DNA from: JAISGQ01 sp045604155
Lineage (GTDB): Bacteria; Bacillota; Clostridia; Oscillospirales; Acutalibacteraceae
Assembly: GCA_045604155.1 (NCBI GenBank)
Contig: JAZUNN010000054.1
Location: 1-64,000, forward strand
Length of the DNA: 64,000 nucleotides
Direction of reading: 5' to 3'
Position numbers and translations under genes: made by a program. The notes below the pieces were generated by a model. The model saw only the letters and a list, made by a program, of their open reading frames with translations. It was not told where the DNA came from and ran no database searches. This document shows, piece after piece, positions 16,555-24,818 of the stretch (positions are counted from its first letter, which is position 1; each line of letters opens with the position of its first letter).

Positions 16555-16857
16555 TTAACCCCCAAACGAAGACCCTGCTTGCTGTTTTCTTTCACATTCT
16601 TCATATGTTTCAACCGTCAGATTCAAAAATTTTGCATATTCAGCTATAAACAGCGTAGCTTCAGAAAGATTTCTTACCGCAGGTTCAACACATTGTGCAA
16701 AAGTCTCACCTGACTCAAACTCCCACGCAGTTTTCAGCTTATCTATCTTATTTTTGAAATCAATGTACATATTGTTCAGGCGATCACATTGTTCTGTAAT
16801 TGTTCCCGCCCAATCCGCCAGTTCTTCTGTAGATATATTTATCTTGTTATTATTCAT
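16555..16857 (-). CDS. WXG100-like small protein, first gene of the effector operon
   Basis: A 100-residue helical hairpin with AWEFESGETFAQCV at the turn (W-E-F-E-S-G, a WXG variant) and a C-terminal tail ending in SSFGG. GAGGAGG precedes the ATG. It stands 5 bases from the next WXG100-like gene and just downstream of the promoter at 16983-17011, so it opens the module. Likely a structural or targeting partner for T7SS export. Confidence 0.7.
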   Translation of the reverse strand: MNNNKINISTEELADWAGTITEQCDRLNNMYIDFKNKIDKLKTAWEFESGETFAQCVEPAVRNLSEATLFIAEYAKFLNLTVETYEECERKQQAGSSFGG

Positions 16858-16982
16858 AGCATTTTCCTCCTCATAAATTAAGCTGTTTTCTGCAAGAATC
16901 GTATGCTGAAATTTGATCCTTCTTTATTGAACAAGATAATCGGGTAGTTTATTTTTACATCATTCACATATTCTTACTTAAT

Positions 16983-17011
16983 ATGATAACGAAATATATA
17001 CTTTTTGTCAA
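16983..17011 (-). promoter_or_regulatory. Promoter of the T7SS effector operon
   Basis: On the minus strand, TTGACA (17006-17011), a 17-base spacer and TATCAT (16983-16988). The leader to the first ATG is about 120 bases. Confidence 0.75.
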
Positions 17012-17084
17012 TGCATTTCATTCTAATTTTGTTTCTTTTTAATGCAAATTGATATCTGACAAGTCTGTACTATTTTGCAGCTTT

Positions 17085-17132
17085 ATATTACAAAAAGTGC
17101 TGCATTCTTCTATGCAGCACTTTTTGTAATAT
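17085..17132. terminator. Strong bidirectional terminator of the pilus operon
   Basis: A perfect 21-bp stem (17085-17105 with 17112-17132) with a 6-nt loop and A/T-rich arms. On the minus strand it lies 36 bases after the last sortase gene. Confidence 0.85.
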
Positions 17133-17168
17133 ACCTTTTAATGTCTCAGATGTCACTTGCATTCCGAA

Positions 17169-17909
17169 CTATTCTTCACCGCACGGCACGATGCTGCCTG
17201 CAAGAACATATCTTGCCGTATCATATTCATAGGAACAGGTGGCAAACGTCATTACACTTTCCACTGTACTGATATCTACATTGGATATGAAATCAGACTT
17301 TTCAACAGATTCTCTAAGATACTCATTCATGTCCTCTGCGTCTGTAAACATTTCAAAGGATTCGGAACCGGTAGATGTGGTAAATCCTGCAACAAGCTCT
17401 ATCATATAGTTTTTTTCAGGAGTCAGAAACCACATGACAGGGTGCTCCTCATAAAACTCCTGCTTCTTATATTCCTTCAGTGTTGCAAACATGGAGCCGT
17501 TTTTCATGTTATGACCGTATATTATTGTGTTTGTATCGCTGCAGTCAGGAGCACATCTGTAATCCATGAAAATCGAGCCTGCAGTATTTTTTGTGCCGTC
17601 AGGCATTCTTCTCAGGTAATAGCTGTTATCGTCGCTCTGTACTACAGGATAGTTGATAACCGTACCCTCGCAGTACAGCCAGCCGATTATATCTTCGCTT
17701 TCCTCATATAGCGCTTCAAAATCCACTTCAATGGGTGGTGCAATATCTCCGCCGGATTGCTCGACTTCATTTATTACCGTATCAGCAGTTTTATCGTAGG
17801 ATGACGATGCTTTGCTGTACTCCGATGCAATGTCAATTATCTTGTAGCCTGAAAACAGCAGGATCACTGCAAGTATACAGTACAGTGCGATTTTTACCTC
17901 TTTTTTCAT
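17169..17909 (-). CDS. srtB: Class B sortase (distal, second of two)
   Basis: A 246-residue membrane-anchored transpeptidase that joins sorting-signal proteins to each other or to the cell wall. It has an N-terminal membrane anchor at about residues 7-24, catalytic His in IIYGHNMKNGSMF, catalytic Cys in MTFATCSYEYDTARYVL, and the Arg two turns later. It is the last gene of the pilus operon, separated from the upstream pilin by a hairpin at 17937. Position next to the distal pilin suggests it may handle base pilin attachment or wall anchoring. Confidence 0.9.
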   Translation of the reverse strand: MKKEVKIALYCILAVILLFSGYKIIDIASEYSKASSSYDKTADTVINEVEQSGGDIAPPIEVDFEALYEESEDIIGWLYCEGTVINYPVVQSDDNSYYLRRMPDGTKNTAGSIFMDYRCAPDCSDTNTIIYGHNMKNGSMFATLKEYKKQEFYEEHPVMWFLTPEKNYMIELVAGFTTSTGSESFEMFTDAEDMNEYLRESVEKSDFISNVDISTVESVMTFATCSYEYDTARYVLAGSIVPCGEE

Positions 17910-17936
17910 GCTGTCACTTCCCTCTTAATATAAAAT

Positions 17937-17972
17937 ATCGCCGACCGCAGTGTTTATTCTGCGATCGGCGAT
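17937..17972 (-). terminator. Intercistronic attenuator-like hairpin before the distal sortase
   Basis: On the minus strand, ATCGCCGA-t-CGCAG pairs with CTGCG-g-TCGGCGAT across an 8-nt loop, followed by ATTTTAT. It sits between the pilin stop and the sortase ribosome site and may reduce sortase expression relative to pilin. Confidence 0.55.
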
Positions 17973-17978
17973 TCATTC

Positions 17979-18926
17979 TTATTCCTTATCTTTGCCTCGC
18001 TTTTTGCCAAGCACAAGCAGGAGAACGATTACTGCCGCACTACCTGCGAAAATACCGATCCAGAGACCGAGGTTTGAATTATCACCTGTTACAGGACCTG
18101 TGATGTTCTTGAAGCTGAGCTCACCATCGTAAGCCTTTCCGTTCTTTTTGTAAGAAACCTCTGCTACAAGATCTCCGTCCTGGGTTACTTTGACTTCAAC
18201 AGTGTACTTTGTCTTATCATAAGAGATTTTCTTATCTGTTCCTTTGATTTCGGAAACTGTGTAGGTGTATGTGCCCTCTTCCTCAAAAACAAGGTCTGTA
18301 AAGCTGACTACAGCATCGGTATTGGTTACAACCTCAACAGTTGCACCGGTTGCATCCGCAAGCTTGAACTCAAAAGCTCCGCTTTCGGGAGTCTTTCCGT
18401 CCATTGTCTTCTCTGCAACAATGCTTACGGATACGGGAAGGGGATCATACTCATTTATAAAGATGATCTCTCCGGTCTTTTCCTCTTCGCCCTCTTTATA
18501 GATTGCTGCGCTGACATCAAGACCTTCGGCTACTTCCTTATTGGTTGCGTATACTATTACATTATATACGCTGCTGTCATAAGTCCAACGGTCTGCAGAG
18601 CCTGCTTTCTGGGTAAGGGTGTACTTATAGATGCCGGGCTTCTTGTAATCGATGGGATCAAGCACTATTTTGCCTGCACCGGTTCTTGTCTTCTCATAAA
18701 CTCCTTCGGAGCTGCCCGAGGGCATGGGATTGGATTCTTTCTCCGCCTCAAGAACTACTGTATAGTCCTCGGAGAAGCTGTCAGGATGGTCTGTCAGGGA
18801 AATAACAGCCTCCAGCTCAATGCTCTGATCTTCTGCTGCAAATGCTGCGGGAGCAAACGCAAACACGGAAACCAGCACTAAGGCCATAAGCAGCGTTACC
18901 ATTACGCTCTTTATATGCTTTCTCAT
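17979..18926 (-). CDS. Pilin with Spy0128-like isopeptide domains, probable base or minor pilin
   Basis: A 315-residue secreted protein. The signal peptide ends near AFAAE. Two beta domains follow, at about 30-155 and 160-280. The second is a typical pilin isopeptide-linkage domain (AEKTMDGKTPESGAFEFKL, then GTYTYTVSE and SYDKTKYTV). The C-terminal sorting signal is PVTGDNS, a hydrophobic span and KKRGKDKE. ATG 18926 is chosen because AAAGGA precedes it; the ATG at 18938 abuts that site. The sorting motif VTGDNS differs from the TGISLDSLPY of the other two pilus proteins. Confidence 0.85.
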   Translation of the reverse strand: MRKHIKSVMVTLLMALVLVSVFAFAPAAFAAEDQSIELEAVISLTDHPDSFSEDYTVVLEAEKESNPMPSGSSEGVYEKTRTGAGKIVLDPIDYKKPGIYKYTLTQKAGSADRWTYDSSVYNVIVYATNKEVAEGLDVSAAIYKEGEEEKTGEIIFINEYDPLPVSVSIVAEKTMDGKTPESGAFEFKLADATGATVEVVTNTDAVVSFTDLVFEEEGTYTYTVSEIKGTDKKISYDKTKYTVEVKVTQDGDLVAEVSYKKNGKAYDGELSFKNITGPVTGDNSNLGLWIGIFAGSAAVIVLLLVLGKKRGKDKE

Positions 18927-18964
18927 ATTTGTCAACATTCCTTTCTTGTTGAAACTGCAAGCTG

Positions 18965-19753
18965 TTATCCGGCAGTTTCCTCTGCGACATAGGGCTGCAT
19001 GAGTGCAATCAGCAGTGTCCTCGCATCGGTAAACTCCGAGGAACAGGTGGAAAACGTCAGAATCTGAGCTTTTTTTCCAAGCTCTCTGATTTTCGCTGCT
19101 GTTTCTTCATCGTAGTACATCGCCTTTTTCTCCACGTAGTCAAGCAGCGATTCAAGCTTGCCTGATTTTATCTTCGGATCGAAAAGCACCTTGTCCGACG
19201 CATTTACAACAACGCAGGCATATACCTCAAGGGTGTATACCTTATCAGGGGTCATAAGCATTCCCGTTCTGTTCTCTGCAAAGAAGCTTTCATCCTTGAA
19301 TTTCTGCAGATCTCCGAACATTCTGCCCCCTTCCATATGGTGTCCGTAAAGGATAGAGCAGGTATCGCTGAATTTCGGAGAGTTGCGTGAATCAAGATAA
19401 ATGCTTCCCGCAAGAGCAAACTCACCGTAAATATCGGTGTTTATATAAGTAAGGTTTGTTTCGCCCTGAAGAACAGGGTAATTTATTTTTGTATTGTCAA
19501 CTGTGACCCATGCACACACATCGGAATTGACCGCTTTGAGATCTCCGAAGGAAACGACTGTTTCTTCGCTGTCTTCGTCCATCTCCGGCTTTAATTCCAG
19601 CATTTCTTCCATAACATTTTCCGCCTGCATATAAACCTGTTCGTTATCCCACAATGCGTATACGGAATATGCACCTGCTATGCAGAGGATCACAACGACA
19701 AAGAAGCTTACAAGCCAGTTAAGCACCTTGAGGAGTACACTTGAAAACTCCAT
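18965..19753 (-). CDS. srtB: Class B sortase (proximal, first of two)
   Basis: A 262-residue sortase with membrane anchor at about residues 12-32, catalytic His in ILYGHHMEGGRMF, catalytic Cys in LTFSTCSSEFTDARTLL and following Arg. CAGGAGATAAG precedes the ATG. It lies between the two pilin genes. By analogy with FCT-type pilus loci, a sortase next to the shaft pilin usually polymerises it; that assignment is inferred. Confidence 0.9.
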   Translation of the reverse strand: MEFSSVLLKVLNWLVSFFVVVILCIAGAYSVYALWDNEQVYMQAENVMEEMLELKPEMDEDSEETVVSFGDLKAVNSDVCAWVTVDNTKINYPVLQGETNLTYINTDIYGEFALAGSIYLDSRNSPKFSDTCSILYGHHMEGGRMFGDLQKFKDESFFAENRTGMLMTPDKVYTLEVYACVVVNASDKVLFDPKIKSGKLESLLDYVEKKAMYYDEETAAKIRELGKKAQILTFSTCSSEFTDARTLLIALMQPYVAEETAG

Positions 19754-19785
19754 GCTGCTTATCTCCTGTCTGTTTAAAGTTTATC

Positions 19786-20790
19786 TCAGTCCATGTCCAG
19801 AGCATTTCTGCGCTTTCTTATGAAGTAGAATACTGCAGCGCCGCCGACAGCTGCGATGATAAGAATATAGGGCAGGCTGTCAAGAGAAATACCTGTGTCG
19901 ATTTCTGTGCTGTAATGATTGGTGATGACTACGCTTTCACCCGCTGCACTCATAGTGAAGGAAGGTGCTGTTGTGGTCTTGTTTTCACCGTCATCGTAAT
20001 CAACAAGCTCATAGGGATCAGGATTCTTTTCTGTTACTGTAACAGTCACTCCCTCAGGAATGCCTGTAACGGTCTTTACGCCGTCATTGTCATTGATGGT
20101 AACTGTTCCCTTGCCCTCGTATGTGCCGTCATCCTTCTTCTCGAAGGTGATCACAGTGCCGTCGGGAAGAACAACATCGGTTTCTACGGGCTTGTCGGAG
20201 GTGATAACGATCTCAACAGTGAAATCGTCGTACTTATCAGAAAGGTTTCCTGTTACTGCTACGTCAATAGCCAGATCGCCGTCAACATATGTATTGTTGA
20301 TGATTTCGGGCTTTTCGTTGCTGCCGCCAACGGGAAGAACAACTACGGAAGATGTTTCGAGCTTATCTGTTGCGGTGTCGTTTTCCATAACAAAAGTACG
20401 GAGAACCTGTACGGTGTATTCAGTGTCATTTACTGTAACGCCTGCAACGCCGGGATCCTTTTCTTTGATTACATACTCGAACATTCCGGCTCCCTGAATA
20501 TTTTCTGCACCGGAAACGACGATGTCAGTGCTGCTTGCATCCTTTACAAATTCAACATCAGGGATGTTGGATGCTGTATTATAGTCTTCAAAGGTATTGT
20601 CCACTGCCCTTTTGCTGACTATTTCGAATTCAATTTCTATTTCGGGATATTTTCCTTCGCTTAAGGTTTTTCCGCTTTCGTCCACCCATCCTTTTTCGAT
20701 GAACGCAACTTCATCGTCGGCAGCTGAAACGACTGCTGCTGCACTGAAAGCCAGGACAAGCATCAAAAGAATTGCCAGAACTTTCTTCAT
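19786..20790 (-). CDS. Major (shaft) pilin candidate
   Basis: A 334-residue secreted protein; signal peptide ends at VVSAADD. An FctA/Spy0128-like domain occupies about 25-165 (MFEYVIKEKDPG with the likely isopeptide Glu). A second Ig-like domain at about 170-285 contains repeated VTVTEKNPDPYELVDY. The sorting signal is EIDTGISLDSLPY, a hydrophobic span and RKRR. ATG 20790 is chosen for TTAGGAGG 9 bases upstream; the frame runs on to 20886 without one. Its sorting motif matches that of the tip protein, so one sortase could join both. Confidence 0.85.
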   Translation of the reverse strand: MKKVLAILLMLVLAFSAAAVVSAADDEVAFIEKGWVDESGKTLSEGKYPEIEIEFEIVSKRAVDNTFEDYNTASNIPDVEFVKDASSTDIVVSGAENIQGAGMFEYVIKEKDPGVAGVTVNDTEYTVQVLRTFVMENDTATDKLETSSVVVLPVGGSNEKPEIINNTYVDGDLAIDVAVTGNLSDKYDDFTVEIVITSDKPVETDVVLPDGTVITFEKKDDGTYEGKGTVTINDNDGVKTVTGIPEGVTVTVTEKNPDPYELVDYDDGENKTTTAPSFTMSAAGESVVITNHYSTEIDTGISLDSLPYILIIAAVGGAAVFYFIRKRRNALDMD

Positions 20791-20846
20791 TATATTTATC
20801 CTCCTAAACATCAGATTGCTTAGTTTATAAACCATCATTATTTCCG

Positions 20847-21401
20847 TCAGACAGTTCTTCTTCGCAGGATTGTTATCACCTTGCATTCTATACTCTCTTC
20901 AGGAATTGCTCCGAAATCACGGCTGTCCACTGCCTGTGTCCTGTAATCGCCGAGAATAAACACACTGCCTACGGGCACGGTATACGGAAATTTGATGCCA
21001 TCCTTTTCAAAGGTGGGATAAGGATTTTCAGACATCTGGGTGGTTCCGTTTACCAGCATCGCACCGTTTTCGGTGAATGTTATATAGTCCTTGCCGACTG
21101 CGGCAATTCTTCCTACTCGCCGCTCGCCGTCAATTTCATATATGACAACATCATTTTTAACATATTCATTCTGAAGTCTGAAGCCTATAATCAGGTCTCC
21201 ATCCCTGACAGCCGGAAACATATCATTTCCTTTTGCCTGGGTTATCATGAAAATCTGCGACAGTATAAGCCACAGCACCAGCGCTATCACTGCTATCCTC
21301 AGCACAAGGCTGATGTATCCCTGCCTGGTTGCTGCTTTCTGCTGTCTTTTAATTATTATCTTTTCGAGAGTCGAGCTGTTTTCCTTCCTGAGAATCTCCA
21401 T
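20847..21401 (-). CDS. Signal-peptidase-I homologue lacking catalytic residues (SipA-like pilus chaperone)
   Basis: A 184-residue membrane protein with the type I signal peptidase fold: one membrane span at about 32-53, then GNDMFPAVRDGD in place of the usual GxSMxPT box and RRVGRIAAVG in place of the KRV box. The catalytic Ser is Asp60 and the catalytic Lys is Gly97. Streptococcus pyogenes SipA, encoded in its pilus locus, has the same Asp/Gly replacement and acts in pilus assembly rather than cleavage. I infer the same role here. The gene overlaps its upstream neighbour by 53 bases. Confidence 0.85.
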   Translation of the reverse strand: MEILRKENSSTLEKIIIKRQQKAATRQGYISLVLRIAVIALVLWLILSQIFMITQAKGNDMFPAVRDGDLIIGFRLQNEYVKNDVVIYEIDGERRVGRIAAVGKDYITFTENGAMLVNGTTQMSENPYPTFEKDGIKFPYTVPVGSVFILGDYRTQAVDSRDFGAIPEESIECKVITILRRRTV

Positions 21402-21858
21402 TTTCCACCTCGCACTCGGAAATGTCGTTATCTCTGCTCTGCTGAGCCTTCATGTCTTCTCTGTACTGACAGATAAGGGCATCATATCTTGCACGCTCTG
21501 CAAGGAGAGCCTTGTCGTACAGACGGTTGAGCTGGGCTATCTTTTTCCAGACATCCGTTTCATCAACGCCTGCGATTATCTTACTGCGAAATTTTACGCT
21601 CTTAAGCCATCTGGCAATGTCTTCTCTTTCGGCAGTAAGGATATCTTTTTCTTCTGCAGCGGACTCTGTTACAGTTCCTTCCGGTCCTGAAGCAGCCGCA
21701 GAAGCGCTTCTGCGTTTCTGCGATACAGCTTCATATTCGGGAGCCGGTTCTCCGTTGAGCTTCGCCGCAAGCTTTCCGAGCCAGACGCCGATATCTACAA
21801 GGAGATTATTGTATGTCTGTAAAATAAAACCGCTGATATTGTTGCTATTTTTCTGCAT
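21349..21858 (-). CDS. Unknown protein in the pilus operon
   Basis: A 169-residue protein with no signal peptide or membrane span. Residues 1-35 are mildly hydrophobic, 40-70 a Ser/Ala/Glu-rich linker, and 72-150 a charged, probably coiled-coil region (WLKSVKFRSKIIAGVDETDVW then IAQLNRLYDKALLAERARYD, split here). It lies 9 bases after the tip adhesin gene and overlaps the SipA-like gene by 53 bases in another frame. Its place in the operon suggests a cytoplasmic assembly or regulatory role. I do not recognise the family. Confidence 0.65.
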   Translation of the reverse strand: MQKNSNNISGFILQTYNNLLVDIGVWLGKLAAKLNGEPAPEYEAVSQKRRSASAAASGPEGTVTESAAEEKDILTAEREDIARWLKSVKFRSKIIAGVDETDVWKKIAQLNRLYDKALLAERARYDALICQYREDMKAQQSRDNDISECEVENGDSQEGKQLDSRKDNN

Positions 21859-21866
21859 ATTTTCAA

Positions 21867-24272
21867 TTACTGATCAGTTTCAGGTCTGCGGCGTCTGATC
21901 ACGAATGCCGCTGCACCTGCGCCTGCAAGAATGAGGAGGATTATATAAGGAAGGCTGTCAAGGGAAATGCCTGTGTTGGGAGAGCCGTCCTTTACATTCT
22001 TGAAGGTAACACTTGTGTTTTTGGTAAGTTTGCTGATACCGTAGTCACTCTTGCCCTCAGTGCTGTCATTGCCGACTATGAGAGTGGGAGTATAACCATC
22101 AGGATTTTCTTTAACCTCGATGACTGCGCCGTAGGGAATTCCCTCAAGAGTCCATTTGCCGTCATTGGAAAGCTGGAACTGATGGGTCTTTAAAACTTTG
22201 TCTTCCGGATATTCTTTAAAGGAAACTTCAACGGTGAAGTCAAACTTCTTTGACTTGTTGCCCAGGCTTCCGTTGATGATCTTGTTTACTTCAAGATCGA
22301 GAAGCTGAATTTCGTTGAGATAGTTTACGGTTGTATTCTCTGTAAGAGCCTTTACAACGTGCTTTTCTCCGTCAACGAAATCTGTATCGGATGCCAGCTT
22401 GCTGCTTGCATCAACACCCTCGGGCTCTTCCTCGACAATTTCGATCTTTGCACCTACGGGGATATCCTTAATGGTAATGGACTCGTTGTGCTTGAGGGTG
22501 ATAGTCTGGTCTTCAAGGCCTTCAATCTTGACGGTGAATGTGAAATCCTCTGCCTCGTCCATGTATTTGCCGACCTCGTTGGTAATGGTAATCTCCTTAT
22601 CCTGCTTGAGGGTATTGGTGAACACTACCTTGGTCTGATTCTTTTCGTCGTACTGGACCTCAAACTTGCCGGTGTTGAAGCCTGCTGAATTATCACTGTC
22701 CTGAACACCTGCGCCGTTGATGGTGCAGCCTGTGCTTCCTGTATAGGTAGAATATGTAGCGTCGCCTGCTTCGGTTATCTGAAGAACAGAATAATCAACG
22801 CCTGCCTCGATTTCATTGAATATTGCCATTTCATTCTGGCTGAGCTTGAACTGACCGTTGGCATCGGTCTTTGCTGTTGTGACATTACCGTCACGGTCAA
22901 CGAGAGAATATGCAACGTAACCCATTACGGAATTCTCATTATCAGAAAGGACGAAAGTGTACTTCTTGTTTGAAGCATCTTCGGTAACAATACCGTCAAG
23001 CTTCTTCTGGACGCTCAGTGCACCATCGGGTACAACGGGAAGGTTGAAGTTGAGCTTGCAGTTTGAAGCCTCACCGCCTCGCTCCATGAAGAAGAAGGTC
23101 AGCTTATGTACGCTGAAGTCTGCAAGGGTCTTTCCGTTGAAAAGGGATGCATCGCTGTAGGAAGAATCGCCTGTTTCATTTGCTGCTGCAAGGAAGGAAT
23201 CCTTTATTGTGGTCTTGGTGTAGGGCCAGGGTGCATCTGCACTTGTATCTTCTGCATTGTAGTGCTGGTACTTTACTTCACCTGTTGCAAAGTCTATGGA
23301 ACTCTTGGTGTGCTTGTGGGTACCGCCCTGATCAACAAGAAGAACGTCGTCAACATAGACATAAACATCGTCGTCACCGGAGAATTCAAAGACCATGTTT
23401 TCGCCGTTGACCTTGCCGCCCTCGGGAATATAGAATGAAAATTCTATGCTCATTGCAAACCAGTTGTCTGCCTGGTTTTTGCCTGTGTGGGGAGTTACAT
23501 ACATATTTGCAGCGGGCTTTGCACCTTCTGCGGCGTTCCATGCTGCGCCTTCAGTTGATGCGTTTGTTATCTTATTGCCGCTTCCGTCGGTAAGCTTTAT
23601 AACGTCGGTGCCGTTATTGAAGGGAAGGAATGCGCCGAATTCTGCATAACCGTGAGCTTCGGTGATATCAAAGGGACGCAGGGGTTCTTTATAAAGGGTA
23701 AAGGTCTTTGTGTTAGTATCGAAATAGGCATGGTTATCTTCAGAGTTGTAGGAATATGCGTGATCATCAGCATCTCCGACCTGCTTGAAGGGGGTGTTCT
23801 TTGCGGTCATTGCTTCGCCGTCGTCAAAGATGGGCTTAAGAGAGTTGGAACCGTACTTTGAGTTCATTGTTGCAATGCTCTCGCCTCGGTCGTTGGACTT
23901 AAGCTGGGGATAACCATCCTCGCCGAGAGTTCTGAGAATAACAGGTACGGAAGAATCAAGGGAATCATTGTAGAGACCATGTGTATCCTTGGCTACAGTA
24001 TTCACACCGTCAATTCGGAACTCATTGCTGTTGCCGAAAAGCAGTGCATACTTATTGGCATCACCGAGATCAAGGTTTCTGATCTTGATGTCAACAGAAA
24101 CACCTTTCTCCTTAAGGAAATCTATGCTTTCTATGGGAGTCATTCCGCCGGCTGCGCTGACGGGTGCTGCAAATACGCCGCACAGACCGAAAATAATTGC
24201 AAATGCAATAAGCAGTCCGCACAGTCTGACTGCAGATGTTTTCAGTTTACCTAACTTAATTTTTGACATCAT
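21867..24272 (-). CDS. Pilus tip adhesin (PA14/fibro-slime-like) with sorting signal
   Basis: An 801-residue surface protein. Signal peptide about 1-40. Residues about 185-415 carry a fibro-slime/PA14-like carbohydrate-binding domain (ADNWFAMSIEFSFYI, then FEFSGDDDVYVYVDD with DVLLVDQGG). Then come three Cna-B-like domains (about 420-550, 555-660, 665-760), each with an NT or KN acceptor strand. The C-terminus is SPNTGISLDSLPY, a hydrophobic span and RRRRPETDQ. ATG 24272 is chosen for GGAGG 6-7 bases upstream. As the first and largest gene of the operon it is the likely tip subunit. Confidence 0.85.
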   Translation of the reverse strand: MMSKIKLGKLKTSAVRLCGLLIAFAIIFGLCGVFAAPVSAAGGMTPIESIDFLKEKGVSVDIKIRNLDLGDANKYALLFGNSNEFRIDGVNTVAKDTHGLYNDSLDSSVPVILRTLGEDGYPQLKSNDRGESIATMNSKYGSNSLKPIFDDGEAMTAKNTPFKQVGDADDHAYSYNSEDNHAYFDTNTKTFTLYKEPLRPFDITEAHGYAEFGAFLPFNNGTDVIKLTDGSGNKITNASTEGAAWNAAEGAKPAANMYVTPHTGKNQADNWFAMSIEFSFYIPEGGKVNGENMVFEFSGDDDVYVYVDDVLLVDQGGTHKHTKSSIDFATGEVKYQHYNAEDTSADAPWPYTKTTIKDSFLAAANETGDSSYSDASLFNGKTLADFSVHKLTFFFMERGGEASNCKLNFNLPVVPDGALSVQKKLDGIVTEDASNKKYTFVLSDNENSVMGYVAYSLVDRDGNVTTAKTDANGQFKLSQNEMAIFNEIEAGVDYSVLQITEAGDATYSTYTGSTGCTINGAGVQDSDNSAGFNTGKFEVQYDEKNQTKVVFTNTLKQDKEITITNEVGKYMDEAEDFTFTVKIEGLEDQTITLKHNESITIKDIPVGAKIEIVEEEPEGVDASSKLASDTDFVDGEKHVVKALTENTTVNYLNEIQLLDLEVNKIINGSLGNKSKKFDFTVEVSFKEYPEDKVLKTHQFQLSNDGKWTLEGIPYGAVIEVKENPDGYTPTLIVGNDSTEGKSDYGISKLTKNTSVTFKNVKDGSPNTGISLDSLPYIILLILAGAGAAAFVIRRRRPETDQ

Positions 24273-24364
24273 GTATTTCCTCCAGCCCAAGATTTCATTG
24301 CAGTGATTAATTCTGCAATGATAGGATGATATTATGCTTTATCGAAACCTTTTTAGCTTGTCTC

Positions 24365-24389
24365 TTGTCCGTTGATTCTACTCGGACAA
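24365..24389. promoter_or_regulatory. Inverted repeat in the pilus operon leader
   Basis: TTGTCCG (24365-24371) and CGGACAA (24383-24389) form a perfect 7-bp inverted repeat with an 11-base spacer, starting about 5 bases downstream of the predicted transcription start of the pilus operon. Candidate operator or leader hairpin. Confidence 0.45.
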
Positions 24390-24400
24390 ATTTACACTTT

Positions 24401-24429
24401 ATTTTACCACATATATACTTCCGATTCAA
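24401..24429 (-). promoter_or_regulatory. Pilus operon promoter
   Basis: On the minus strand, TTGAAT (24424-24429), a 17-base spacer and TAAAAT (24401-24406). The leader to the tip adhesin ATG is about 120 bases. Confidence 0.55.
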
Positions 24430-24556
24430 TGTCTTGGTCTAAAAAAAACGTTGTGCAATCCGCAGAAATTCAAAGTTTTGCTTTTTTATTTTTTGTTGCA
24501 GTAACAAAAAAGACACCTTTTGTTTCACTATGTGACAATGTTTTATCCACACTTAA

Positions 24557-24570
24557 TTTAAACGTTTAAA
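24557..24570. promoter_or_regulatory. Perfect palindrome between the divergent surface operons
   Basis: TTTAAACGTTTAAA is a 14-bp perfect palindrome roughly midway between the pilus and fibre promoters, a plausible shared operator site. Apart from this and the two promoters, 24430-24711 shows only AT-rich sequence and no gene. Confidence 0.35.
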
Positions 24571-24711
24571 GCACCTGATATTTAATATTAAATGTTTCTT
24601 TTCAACACCCGCTTTTCCATGGCGAAAAGCGCAGAAAAGTGAATTTTTTTATATTTTTATCGGTGTTATGTAAATATTTCTTGAAACTCATCTGATTTTT
24701 TCCTTATTCTG

Positions 24712-24740
24712 TTGACAGCGAAATGATGAAGAGTTAGAAT
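24712..24740 (+). promoter_or_regulatory. Fibre operon promoter
   Basis: TTGACA (24712-24717), a 17-base spacer and TAGAAT (24735-24740). A leader of about 70 bases runs to the first SipW start. Confidence 0.8.
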
Positions 24741-24818
24741 ATAGTATGTATAGGTGCCTGCTTTGTTTTGCCGGCGTTCGGTACCTGCATCCATAGTATG
24801 AAATCGGGGGGATCACCC

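Noticed and set aside
19741..20664. A 307-codon plus-strand frame opposite the major pilin gene
   Set aside because: Antisense shadow of a gene with clear signal peptide, domains and sorting signal; no ribosome site; Cys-rich composition unlike a real protein here.
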